42,240 nt of DNA from Saccoglossus kowalevskii (Eukaryota > Hemichordata > Enteropneusta > Harrimaniidae). Below, one piece after another: positions 20,473-31,826 of this stretch. The notes beneath the pieces are model-generated. The model was not told where the DNA came from. It made no database searches and worked only from the letters and a program-made list of their open reading frames with translations. Each line of letters starts with the position of its first letter. Position 1 is the stretch's first letter. The stretch spans positions 1 through 42,240 of the forward strand of contig NW_003120239.1 of NCBI RefSeq assembly GCF_000003605.2, given 5' to 3'. Both the position numbers and the translations under genes were made by a program.

Positions 20473-21380
20473 ATATTGTAAGTTTTAATGGTCTTTCTAT
20501 GGAATAAAGATTTATTCCCATCAATGTTATGGGATATTGTAAGTTTAATGGTGTTTTCTATGGAATAAGGATTCATTCCCATCAGTGTTATGGAATATTG
20601 TAAGTTTTAATCGTGTTTCTATGGAATAAAGATTCATTCCCATCAGTGTTATGGGATATTGTAAGTTTCAATGGTGTTTCTATGGAATAAGGATTCATTC
20701 CCATCAGTGTTATGGGATATTGTAAGTTTTAATGGTCTTTCTATGGAATAGAGATGCATTCCCATCAGTGTTATGGGATATTGTAAGTTTCAATTGTGTG
20801 TTCTATGGAATAAGGATTCATTCCCATCAGTGTTTTGGGATATTGTAAGTTTCAATTGTGTTTCTATGGAATAAGGATTCATTCCCATCATTACTATGGG
20901 ACATTGTAAGTTTTAATGGTGTTTTCTTAGGAATAAAGATTCATTCCCATCAGTGTTATGGGGTATTGTAAGTTTTAATGGTGTTTCTATGGAATAAAGA
21001 TTCATTCCCATCAGTTTTATGGGGTATTGTAAGTTTCAATGGTGTTTTCTATGGAATAAGGATTCATTCCCATCAGTGTTATGGGATATATATTGTAAGT
21101 TTTAATGGTGTTTCTATGGAATAAAGATTCATTCCCATCAGTGTTATGGGATATTGTAAGCTTCAATTGTGTTTCTATGGAATAAGGATTCATTCCCATC
21201 AGTAATATGGGACATTGTAAGTTTTAATGGTGTTTTCTATGGATTAAAGATTCATTCCCATCAGTGTTATGGGGTATTGTAAGTTTTAATGGTCTTTCTA
21301 TGGAATAGAGATTCATTCCCATCAGTGTTATGGGATATTGTAAGTTTCAATTGTGTTTCTATGGAATAAGGATTCATTCC
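20473..21380 (+). repeat. Mixed stretch with a TA expansion
   Basis: Types a, e, j, g, a, d, c, e, b, g, b and f. Near 21,086-21,093 GGGATATTG is expanded to GGGATATATATTG, a 4-bp gain in a TA run. A T is missing in GTAAGTTTAATGG near 20,545. HindIII at 21,158. Confidence 0.82.
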
Positions 21381-21387
21381 CATCAGT

Positions 21388-22000
21388 AATATGGGACATT
21401 GTAAGTTTTAATGGTGTTTTCTATGGAATAAAGATTCATTCCCATCAGTGTTATGGGGTATTGTACGTTTTAATGGTCTTTCTATGGAATAGAGATTCAT
21501 TCCCATCAGTGTTATGGGATATTGTAAGTTTCAATTGTGTGTTCTATGGAATAAGGATTCATTCCCATCAGTGTTATGGGATATTGTAAGTTTTAATGGT
21601 GTTTCTATGGAATAAATATTCATTCCCATCAGTGTTATGGGATATTGTAAGTTTCAATTGTGTTTCTATGGAATAAGGATTCATTCCCATCAGTAATATG
21701 GGACATTGTAAGTTTTAATGGTGTTTTCTATGGAATAAAGATTCATTCCCATCAGTGTTATGGGTATTGTAAATTTTAATGGTCTTTCTATGGAATAAAG
21801 ATTCATTCCCATCAGTGTTATGGGATATTGTAAGTTTCAATTGTGTGTTCTATGGAATAAGGATTCATTCCCATCAGTGTTATGGGATATTGTAAGTTTT
21901 AATGGTGTTTCTATGGAATAAAGATTCATTTCCATCAGTGTTATGGGATATTGTAAGCTTCAAGTGTGTTTCTATGGAATAAGGATTCATTCCCATCAGT
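21388..22000 (+). repeat. Tandem 5-monomer units (about 306 bp)
   Basis: The AAT of CAGTAATATGGG occurs at 21,388, 21,695 and 22,001, spacings of 307 and 306 bp (five monomers: f/c-e-a-d-b). This is the 7-monomer unit without g and b, used twice in a row. The first two lack the HindIII site (AAGTTTC instead of AAGCTTC). Confidence 0.82.
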
Positions 22001-23661
22001 AATATGGGACATTGTAAGTTTTAATGGTGTTTTCTATGGAATAAAGATTCATTCCCATCAGTGTTATGGGGTATTGTAAGTTTTAATGGTCTTTCTATGG
22101 AATAGAGATTCATTCCCATCAGTGTTATGGGATATTGTAAGTTTCAATTGTGTGTTCTATGGAATAAGAATTCATTCCCATCAGTGTTATGGGATATTGT
22201 AAGTTTTAATGGTGTTTCTATGTAATAAAGATTAATTCCCATCAGTTTTATGGGGTATTGTAAGTTTCAATGGTGTTTTCTATGGAATAAGGATTCATTC
22301 CCATCAGTGTTATGGGATATTGTAAGTTTTAATGGTGTTTCTATGGAATAAAGATTCATTCCCATCAGTGTTATGGGGTATTGTAAGTTTCAATGGTGTT
22401 TCTATGGAATAAAGATTCGTTCCCATTAGTGTTATGGGGTATTGTAAGTTTTAATGGTGTTTCTACGGAATAAAGATTCATTCCCATCAGTGTTATGGGA
22501 TATTGTAAGTTTTAATGGTGTTTCTATGGAATAAAGATTCATTCCCATCAGTTTTATGGGGTATTGTAAGTTTCAATGGTGTTTTCTATGGAATAAGGAT
22601 TCATTCCCATCAGTGTTATGGGATATTGTAAGTTTTAATGGTGTTTCTATGGAATAAAGATTCATTCCCATCAGTGTTATGGGATATTGTAAGCTTCAAT
22701 TGTGTTTTTATGGAATAAGGATTCATTCCCATCAGTAATATGGGACATTGTAAGTTTTAATGGTGTTTCTATGGAATAAAGATCATTCCCATCAGTGTTA
22801 TGGGATATGTAAGCTTCAATGGTGTTTCTATGGAATAAAGATTCATTCCCATCAGTTTTATGGGGTATTGTAAGTTTCAATGGTGTTTTCTATGGAATAA
22901 GGATTCATTCCCATCAGTGTTATGGGATATTGTAAGTTTTAATGGTGTTTCTATGGAATAAAGATTCATTCCCATCAGTGTTATGGGGTATTGTAAGTTT
23001 CAATGGTGTTTCTATGAAATAAAGATTCGTTCCCATTAGTGTTATGGGGTATTGTAAGTTTTAATGGTGTTTCTATGGGATAAAGATTCATTCCCATCAG
23101 TGTTATGGGATATTGTAAGTTTTAATGGTGTTTCTATGGAATAAAGATTCATTCCCATCAGTTTTATGGGGTATTGTAAGTTTCAATGGTGTTTTCTATG
23201 GAATAAGGATTCATTCCCATCAGTGTTATGGGATATTGTAAGTTTTAATGGTGTTTCTATGGAATAAAGATTCATTCCCATCAGTGTTATGGGATATTGT
23301 AAGCTTCAATTGTGTTTCTATGGAATAAGGATTCATTCCCATCAGTAATATGGGACATTGTAAGTTTTAATGGTGTTTTCTATGGATTAAAGATTCATTC
23401 CCATCAGTGTTATGGGGTATTGTAAGTTTTAATGGTCTTTCTATGGAATAGAGATTCATTCCCATCAGTGTTATGGGATATTGTAAGTTTCAATTGTGTG
23501 TTCTATGGAATAAGGATTCATTCCCATCAGTGTTATGGGATATTGTAAGTTTTAATGGTGTTTCTATGGAATAAAGATTCATTCCCATCAGTTTTATGGG
23601 ATATTGTAAGTTTTAATGGTCTTTCTATGGAATAAAGATTCATTCCCATTAGTGTTATGGG
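22001..23661 (+). repeat. Mixed HOR stretch, 22.0-23.7 kb
   Basis: Contains an EcoRI site at 22,168 made by a point change (AATAAGAATTC), unrelated to R monomers. HindIII sites at 22,691, 22,811 and 23,301. Small deletions near 22,773 (GATCATTCC) and 22,806 (GGGATATGTAAG) sit close together. From 22,811 it is the right copy of the offset-6,356 duplication. Confidence 0.82.
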
Positions 23662-23986
23662 ATATTGTAAGTTTTAATGGTGTTTCTATGGAATTCCATC
23701 AGTTTTATGGGATATTGTAAGTTTTAATGGTCTTTCTATGGAATAAAGATTTATTCCCATCAATGTTATGGGATATTGTAAGTTTTAATGGTGTTTTCTA
23801 TGGAATAAGGATTCATTCCCATCAGTGTTATGGAATATTGTAAGTTTTAATCGTGTTTCTATGGAATAAAGATTCATTCCCATCAGTGTTATGAAATATT
23901 GTAAGTTTTAATGGTGTTTCTATGGAATAAAGACTCATTTCCATCAGTGTTATGGGATATTGTAAGTTTTAATGGTCTTTCTATGG
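22811..23986 (+). repeat. Duplicated segment, right copy (offset 6,356)
   Basis: Right-hand partner of 16,455-17,630, including R monomer 7 and the HindIII site 390 bp before it. It diverges near 23,986, where the a monomer carries AATAAGG instead of AATAAAG. Confidence 0.85.
23662..23711 (+). repeat. R monomer 7 (50 bp, EcoRI)
   Basis: EcoRI site at 23,691 in an intact palindrome; HindIII at 23,301. Confidence 0.93.
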
Positions 23987-24458
23987 AATAAGGATTCATT
24001 CCCATCAGTGTTATGGGGTATTGTAAGTTTTAATGGTCTTTCTATGGAATAAAGATTCATTCCCATCAGTGTTATTGGGTATTGTAAGTTTCAATTGTGT
24101 TTCTATGGAATAAAGATTCATTCCCATCAGTGTTATGGGGGTATTGTAAGTTTCAATGGTGTTTCTACGGAATAAAGATTCATTCCCATCAGTGTTATGG
24201 GGTATTGTAAGTTTCAATGGTGTTTCTATGGAATAAAGATTCATTCCCATCAGTGTTATTGGGTATTGTAAGTTTCAATAGACTTTCTATGGAATAAAGA
24301 TTCATTCCCATCAGTGTTATTGGGTATTGTAAGTTTCAATAGACTTTCTATGGAATAAAGATTCATTCCAATTAGTGTTATGGGGTATTGTAAGTTTCAA
24401 TGGTGTTTCTATGGAATAAGGATTCATTCCCATCTGTGTTATGGGGTATTGTAAGTTT

Positions 24459-26229
24459 GAATGGTGTTTCTACGGAATAAAGATTCATTCCCATCAGTGT
24501 TATGGGGTATTGTAAGTTTCAATGGTGTTTCTACGGAATAAAGATTCATTCCCATCAGTGTTATTGGGTATTGTAAGTTTCAATAGACTTTCTATGGAAT
24601 AAAGATTCATTCCAATTAGTGTTATGGGGTATTGTAAGTTTCAATGGTGTTTCTATGGAATAAGGATTCATTCCCATCTGTGTTATGGGGTATTGTAAGT
24701 TTCAATGGTGTTTCTACGGAATAAAGATTCATTCCCATCAGTGTTATTGGGTATTGTAAGTTTCAATGGTGTTTCTATGGAATAAAGATTCATTCCCATC
24801 AGTGTTATGGGGTATTGTAAGTTTTAATGGTCTTTCTATGGAATAAAGATTCATTCCCATCAGTGTTATGGGATATTGTAAGTTTCAATAGACTTTCTAT
24901 GGAATAAAGATTCATTCCCATTAGTGTTATGGGATATTGTAAGTTTTAATGGTGTTTCTATGGAATAAAGATTCATTCCCATCAGTGTTATGGGACATTG
25001 TAAGTTTCAATGGTGTTTTCTATGGAATAAGGATTCATTCCCATCAGTATTATGGGATATTGCAAGTTTTAATGGTGTTTCTATGGAATAAAGATTTATT
25101 CCCATCAGTGTTATGGGACATTGTAAGTTTCAATGGTGTTTTCTATGGAATAAGGATTCATTCCCATCAGTGTTATGGGGTCTTGTAAGTTTCAATAGTC
25201 TTTCTCAGAATAAAGATTCATTCCCATCAGTGTTATGGGGTAGTGTAAGTTTCAATAGACTTTCTGTGGAATAAAGATTCATTCCCATCAGTGTTATTGG
25301 GTATTGTAAGTTTCAATGGTGTTTTTATGGGATAAAGATTCATTCCCATCAGTGTTATTGGGTATTGTAAGTTTCAATAGACTTTCTATGGAATAAAAAT
25401 TCATTCCCATCAGTGTTATGGGATATTGTAAGTTTCAATGGTGTTTCTATGGAATAAAGATTCATTCCCATCAGTGTTATGGGGTATTGTAAGTTTCAAT
25501 GGTGTTTCTACGGAATAAAGATTCATTCCCATCAGTGTTATGGGGTATTGTAAGTTTCAATGGTGTTTCTATGGAATAAGGATTCATTCCCATCTGTGTT
25601 ATGGGGTATTGTAAGTTTCAATGGTGTTTCTACGGAATAAAGATTCATTCCCATCAGTGTTATTGGGTATTGTAAGTTTCAATGGTGTTTCTATGGAATA
25701 AAGATTCATTCCCATCAGTGTTATGGGGTATTGTAAGTTTTAATGGTCTTTCTATGGAATAAAGATTCATTCCCATCAGTGTTATGGGGTATTGTAAGTT
25801 TCAATGGTGTTTCTACGGAATAACGATTCATTCCCATCAGTGTTATTGGGTATTGTAAGTTTCAATTGTGTTTCTATGGAATAAAGATTCATTCCCATCA
25901 GTGTTATGGGGGTATTGTAAGTTTCAATGGTGTTTCTACGGAATAAAGATTCATTCCCATCAGTGTTATGGGGTATTGTAAGTTTCAATGGTGTTTCTAT
26001 GGAATAAAGATTCATTCCCATCAGTGTTATTGGGTATTGTAAGTTTCAATAGACTTTCTATGGAATAAAGATTCATTCCCATCAGTGTTATTGGGTATTG
26101 TAAGTTTCAATAGACTTTCTATGGAATAAAGATTCATTCCAATTAGTGTTATGGGGTATTGTAAGTTTCAATGGTGTTTCTATGGAATAAGGATTCATTC
26201 CCATCTGTGTTATGGGGTATTGTAAGTTT
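24459..26229 (+). repeat. 1,771-bp HOR unit in island II
   Basis: The rare variant GTTTGAATGG at 24,459 and 26,230 and the minus-strand open dimers at 24,011 and 25,782 repeat at exactly 1,771 bp, the same period as island I. The island therefore keeps the HOR length and not just the monomer type. Confidence 0.86.
24949..25188 (+). repeat. 123-bp dimer pair in island II
   Basis: Third locus of the open 61+62-bp dimer, offset 12,519 from 12,430-12,669, again with ATTGCAAG (near 25,061) removing a stop. The TAGTCTTTCTCAGAATAAAG monomer that follows (about 25,197) is also shared. Confidence 0.84.
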
Positions 26230-26345
26230 GAATGGTGTTTCTACGGAATAAAGATTCATTCCCATCAGTGTTATTGGGTATTGTAAGTTTCAATGGTGTT
26301 TCTATGGAATAAAGATTCATTCCCATCAGTGTTATGGGGGTATTG

Positions 26346-27904
26346 TAAGTTTTAATGGTGTTTTCTATGGAATAAAGATTCATTCCTATCAGTGTTATGG
26401 GGTATTGTAAGTTTTAATGGTCTTTCTATGGAATAAAGATTCATTCCCATCAGTGTTATGGGATATTGTAAGTTTCAATTGTGTTTCTATGGAATAAGGA
26501 TTCATTCCCATCATTACTATGGGACATTGTAAGTTTTAATGGTGTGTTCTATGGAATAAGGATTCATTCCCATCAGTGTTATGGGATATTGTAAGTTTTA
26601 ATGGTGTTTCTATGGAATAAAGATTCATTCCCATCAGTTTTATGGGATATTGTAAGTTTTAATGGTCTTTCTATGGAATAAAGATTCATTCCCTTTAGTG
26701 TTATGGGATATTGTAAGTTTTAATGGTGTTTCTATGGAATTCCATCAGTTTTATGGGATATTGTAAGTTTTAATGGTCTTTCTATGGAATAAAGATTCAT
26801 TCCCATCAGTGTTATGGGATATTGTAAGTTTCAATTGTGTTTCTATGGAATAATGATTCATTCCCATCATTACTATGGGACATTGTAAGTTTTAATGGTG
26901 TGTTCTATGGAATAAGGATTCATTCCCATCAGTGTTATGGGATATTGTAAGTTTTAATGGTGTTTCTATGGAATAAAAATTCATTCCCATCAGTTTTATG
27001 GGGTATTGTAAGTTTCAATGGTGTTTTCTATGGAATAAGGATTCATTCCCATCATTACTATGGGACATTGTAAGTTTTAATGGTGTTTTCTGTGGAATAA
27101 AGATTCATTCCCATCAGTGTTATGGGGTATTGTAAGTTTTAATGGTCTTTCTATGGAATAAAGATTCATTCCCATCAGTGTTATGGGATATTGTAAGTTT
27201 CAATTGTGTGTTCTATGGAATAAGGATTCATTTCCATCAGTGTTATGGGATATTGTAAATTTTAATGGTGTTTCTATGGAATAAAGATTCATTCCCATCA
27301 GTTTTATGGGATATTGTAAGTTTTAATCGTGTTTCTATGGAATAAAGATTCATTCCCATCAGTGTTATGAGATATTGTAAGTTTTAATGGTGTTTCTATG
27401 GAATAAAGACTCATTTCCATCAGTGTTATGGGATATTGTAAGTTTTAATGGTCTTTCCATGGAATAAAGATTCATTCCCATCAGTGTTATGGGGTATTGT
27501 AAGTTTTAATGGTCTTTCTATGGAATAAAGATTCATTCCCATCAGTGTTATGAGATATTGTAAGTTTTAATGGTGTTTCTATGGAATAAAGACTCATTTC
27601 CATCAGTGTTATGGGATATTGTAAGTTTTAATGGTCTTTCTATGGAATAAAGATTCATTCCCATCAGTGTTATGGGGTATTGTAAGTTTTAATTGTGTTT
27701 CTATGGAATAAGGATTCATTCCCATCATTACTATGGGACATTGTAAGTTTTAATGGTGTTTTCTATGGAATAAAGATTCATTTCCATCAGTGTTATGGGG
27801 TATTGTAAGTTTTAATGGTCTTTCTATGGAATAAAGATTCATTCCCATCAGTGTTATGGGATATTGTAAGTTTCAATTGGGTGTTCTATGGAATAAAGAT
27901 TCAT
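26346..27904 (+). repeat. Mixed HOR stretch with hybrid monomers
   Basis: Contains e/d hybrid monomers (TAATGGTG followed by TGTTCTATGGAATAAGG) near 26,537 and 26,893, R monomer 8 and the ATTACT form of c several times. Two 183-bp trimers with TTATGAGATATTG lie at 27,370 and 27,553. It ends in a d-type start (CAATTGGGTG, about 27,875) fused to an AATAAAG 3' half and then class C monomers, a likely junction. Confidence 0.82.
26708..26757 (+). repeat. R monomer 8 (50 bp, EcoRI)
   Basis: EcoRI site at 26,737. The a monomer before it has ATTCCCTTTAGTG, as for R4 and R10. No HindIII site lies 390 bp upstream, because the upstream units are collapsed by the e/d hybrid. Confidence 0.92.
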
Positions 27905-28260
27905 TCCCATCAGTGTTATGGGGTATTGTAAGTTTCAATAGACTTTTCTATGGAATAAAGATTCATTCCCATCAGTGTTTTTGGGTATTGTAAGTTTTAA
28001 TGGTATTTTTATGGAATAAAGATTCGTTCCCATTAGTGTTATTATGTATTGTAAGTTTTAATAGACTTTCTATGGAATAAAAATTCATTCCCATCAGTGT
28101 TATGGGATATTGTAAGTTTCAATGGTGTTTCTATGGAATAAAGATTCATTCCCATCAGTGTTATTGGGTATTGTAAGTTTCAATGGTGTTTCTATGGAAT
28201 AAAGATTCATTCCCATCAGTGTTATTGGGTATTGTAAGTTTCAATGGTGTTTCTATGGAA
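27905..28260 (+). repeat. Small class C patch, right copy
   Basis: Monomers with CAATAGAC, TTTTTGGG, TTATTATG, AATAAAAATTC and TTATTGGG. It aligns with 4,045-4,270 at offset 24,000, but the first two monomers are clearly more diverged than the rest, so the high-identity duplication starts near 28,070. Confidence 0.83.
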
Positions 28261-29389
28261 TAAAGATTCATTCCCATCAGTGTTATGGGATATTGTAAGT
28301 TTTAATGGTGTTTCTATGGAATAAAGATTCATTCCCATCAGTGTTATGGGATATTGTAAGTTTCAATTGTGTTTCTATGGAATAAGGATTCATTCCCATC
28401 ATTACTATGGGACATTGTAAGTTTTAATGGTGTTTTCTGTGGAATAAAGATTCATTCCCATCAGTGTTATGGGGTATTGTAAGTTTTAATGGTCTTTCTA
28501 TGGAATAAAGATTCATTCCCATCAGTGTTATGGGATATTGTAAGTTTCAATTGTGTGTTCTATGGAATAAGGATTTATTTCCATCAGTGTTATGGGATAT
28601 TGTAAGTTTTAATGGTGTTTCTATGGAATAAAGATTCATTCCCATCAGTTTCATGGGGTATTGTAAGTTTCAATGGTGTTTTCTATGGAATAAGGATTCA
28701 TTCCCATCAGTGTTATGGGATGTTGTAAGTTTTAATGGTGTTTCTATGGAATAAAGATTCATTCCCATCAGTGTTATGGGATATTGTAAGCTTCAATTGT
28801 GTTTCTATGGAATAATGATTCATTCCCATCAGTAATATGGGACATTGTAAGTTTTAATGGTGTTTTCTATGGATTAAAGATTCATTCCCATCAGTGTTAT
28901 GGGGTATTGTAAGTTTTAATGGTCTTTCTATGGAATAGAGATTCATTCCCATCAGTGTTATGGGATGTTGTAAGTTTCAATTGCGTGTTCTATGGAATAA
29001 GGATTCATTCCCATCAGTGTTATGGGATATTGTAAGTTTTAATGGTGTTTCTATGGAATAAAGATTCATTCCCATCAGTTTTATGGGATATTGTAAGTTT
29101 TAATGGTCTTTCTATGGAATAAAGATTCATTCCCATTAGTGTTATGGGATATTGTAAGTTTTAATGGTGTTTCTATGGAATTCCATCAGTTTTATGGGAT
29201 ATTGTAAGTTCTAATGGTCTTTCTATGAAATAAAGATTTATTCCCATCAATGTTATGGAATATTGTAAGTTTTAATGGTGTTTTCTATGGAATAAGGATT
29301 CATTCCCATCAGTGTTATGGAATATTGTAAGTTTTAATCGTGTTTCTATGGAATAAAGATTCATTCCCATCAGTGTTATGTGATATTGT
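28075..29389 (+). repeat. Long duplicated segment, right copy (offset 24,000)
   Basis: Right partner of 4,075-5,389 with three differences found in about 1.3 kb. It contains HindIII at 28,788 and R monomer 9. It ends at a hybrid monomer, beyond which the sequence follows 7,278 onward. Confidence 0.93.
29149..29198 (+). repeat. R monomer 9 (50 bp, EcoRI)
   Basis: EcoRI site at 29,178. HindIII lies 390 bp upstream and ATTACT 381 bp downstream (29,559), so this copy has both fixed spacings, although its two sides derive from different left-hand loci. Confidence 0.93.
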
Positions 29390-30362
29390 TAGTTTCAATG
29401 GTGTTTTCTATGGAATAAGGATTCATTCCCATCAGTGTTATGGGATATTGTAAGTTTTAATGGTGTTTCTATGGAATAAAGATTCATTCCCATCAGTGTT
29501 ATGGGATATTGTAAGTTTTAATTGTGTTTCTATGGAATAAGGATTCATTCCCATCATTACTATGGGACATTGTAAGTTTTAATGGTGTTTTCTATGGAAT
29601 AAAGATTCATTTCCATCAGTGTTATGGGGTATTGTAAGTTTTAATGGTCTTTCTATGGAATAAAGATTCATTCCCATCAGTGTTATGGGATATTGTAAGT
29701 TTCAATTGGGTGTTCTATGGAATAAGGATTCATTTCCATCAGTGTTATGGGATATTGTAAGTTTTAATGGTGTTTCTATGGAATAAAGATTCATTCCCAT
29801 CAGTTTTATGGGGTATTGTAAGTTTCAATGGTGTTTTCTATGGAATAAGGATTCATTCCCATCAGTGTTATGGGATATTGTAAGTTTTAATGGTGTTTCT
29901 ATGGAATAAAGATTCATTCCCATCAGTGTTATGGGATATTGTAAGCTTCAATTGTGTTTCTATGGAATAAGGATTCATTCCCATCAGTAATATGGGACAT
30001 TGTAAGTTTTAATGGTGTTTTCTATGGAATAAAGATTCATTCCCATCAGTGTTATGGGGTATTGTAAGTTTTAATGGTCTTTCTATGGAATAGAGATTCA
30101 TTCCCATCAGTGTTATGGGATATTGTAAGTTTCAATTGTGTGTTCTATGGAATAAGGATTCATTCCCATCAGTGTTATGGGATATTGTAAGTTTTAATGG
30201 TGTTTCTATGGAATAAAGATTCATTCCCATCAGTTTTATGGGGTATTGTAAGTTTCAATGGTGTTTTCTATGGAATAAGGATTCATTCCCATCAGTGTTA
30301 TGGGATATTGTAAGTTTTAATGGTGTTTCTATGGAATAAAGATTCATTCTCATCAGTGTTAT
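29388..30362 (+). repeat. Duplicated segment, right copy (offset 22,112)
   Basis: Right partner of 7,276-8,250, with TTGTTAGTTTC, TTTTAATTGTG, CAATTGGGTG and the f monomer (29,943). It diverges where this copy continues into a further f monomer (30,373) and the left copy into TATGAAATAAAGATTCG. Confidence 0.88.
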
Positions 30363-30372
30363 GGGATATTGT
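29943..30372 (+). repeat. 7-monomer HOR unit, 430 bp (second copy)
   Basis: HindIII at 29,943 and 30,373 frame f-e-a-d-b-g-b, the same order and length as 19,632-20,061. Confidence 0.87.
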
Positions 30373-31776
30373 AAGCTTCAATTGTGTTTCTATGGAATAA
30401 GGATTCATTCCCATCAGTAATATGGGATATTGTAAGTTTTAATGGTGTTTTCTATGGATTAAAGATTCATTCCCATCAGTGTTATGGGGTATTGTAAGTT
30501 TTAATGGTCTTTCTATGGAATAGAGATTCATTCCCATCAGTGTTATGGGATATTGTAAGTTTCAATTGTGTGTTCTATGGAATAAGGATTCATTCCCATC
30601 AGTGTTATGGGATATTGTAAGTTTTAATGGTGTTTCTATGGAATAAAGATTCATTCCCGTCAGTTTTATGGGGTATTGTAAGTTTCAATGGTGTTTTCAA
30701 TGGAATAAGGATTCATTCCTATCAGTGTTATGGGATATTGTAAGTTTTAATGGTCTTTCTATGGAATAAAGATTCATTCCCATCAGTGTTATGGGGTATT
30801 GTAAGTTTTAATGGTCTTTCTATGGAATAAAGATTCATTCCCATCAGTGTTATGGGATATTGTAAGTTTCAATTGTGTTTCTATGGAATAAGGATTCATT
30901 CCCATCAGTGTTATGGGATATTGTAAGTTTTAATCGTGTTTCTATGGAATAAAGATTCATTCCCATCAGTGTTATGGGATATTGTAAGTTTCAATGGTGT
31001 TTTCTATGGAATAAGGATTCATTCCCATCAGTGTTATGGGATATTGTAAGTTTTAATGGTGTTTCTATGGAATAAAGATTCATTCCCATCAGTGTTATGG
31101 GATATTGTAAGTTTCAATTGTGTTTCTATGGAATAAGGATTCATTCCCATCATTACTATGGGACATTGTAAGTTTTAATGGTGTTTTCTATGGAATAAAG
31201 ATTCATTCCCATCAGTGTTATGGGGTATTGTAAGTTTTAATGGTCTTTCTATGGAATAAAGATTCATTCCCATCAGTGTTATGGGATATTGTCAGTTTCA
31301 ATTGTGTGTTCTATGGAATAAGGATTCATTTCCATCAGTGTTATGGGATATTGTAAGTTTTAATGGTGTTTCTATGGAATAAAGATTCATTCCCATCAGT
31401 TTTATGGGGTATTGTAAGTTTCAATGGTGTTTTCTATGGAATAAGGATTCATTCCCATCAGTGTTATGGGATATTGTAAGTTTTAATGGTGTTTCTATGG
31501 AATAAAGATTCATTCCCATCAGTGTTATGGGATATTGTAAGTTTCAATTGTGTTTCTATGGAATAAGGATTCATTCCCATCATTACTATGGGACATTGTA
31601 AGTTTTAATGGTGTGTTCTATGGAATAAGGATTCATTCCCATCAGTGCTATGGGATATTGTAAGTTTTAATGGTGTTTCTATGGAACAAAGATTCATTCC
31701 CATCAGTTTTATGGGATATTGTAAGTTTTAATGGTCTTTCTATGGAATAAAGATTCATTCCCTTTAGTGTTATGGG
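30363..31776 (+). repeat. Mixed HOR stretch, 30.4-31.8 kb
   Basis: Types f, e, a, d, b, g, a, a, c, j, g, b, c and e in order. TTGTCAGTTTC at 31,293 is a rare variant shared with 9,060 (offset 22,233). An e/d hybrid monomer lies near 31,605, followed by CAGTGCTATGGG. Confidence 0.82.
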
Positions 31777-31826
31777 ATATTGTAAGTTTTAATGGTGTTT
31801 CTATGGAATTCCATCAGTTTTATGGG
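31777..31826 (+). repeat. R monomer 10 (50 bp, EcoRI)
   Basis: EcoRI site at 31,806, offset 22,108 from R4. Preceded by ATTCCCTTTAGTG; ATTACT follows at 381 bp (32,187). Confidence 0.93.

Larger units (their letters stand above)
24061..26345 (+). repeat. Class C island II
   Basis: About 37 monomers with CAATAGAC, CTACGG and TTATTGGG signatures, a shuffled partial copy of island I. The part from about 24,500 to 25,490 matches 11,980-12,970 at offset 12,519, while 24,241-24,500 matches the end of island I (the rare GTTTGAATGG at 24,459 and 15,361). Left border: an a monomer passing into TTATTGGG. Right border: GGGGGTATTG into TAATGGTGTTTTC. Confidence 0.9.

Noticed and set aside
22168-22173. 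A fifteenth R monomer at the EcoRI site
   Set aside because: The site arises from AATAAGGATTC to AATAAGAATTC in a full-length d monomer; no 11-bp deletion is present.
4075-29389. The exact 24,000-bp offset as a meaningful structural length
   Set aside because: It applies only to one 1.3-kb pair and shifts to 22,112 just downstream, so the round number is most likely coincidence.
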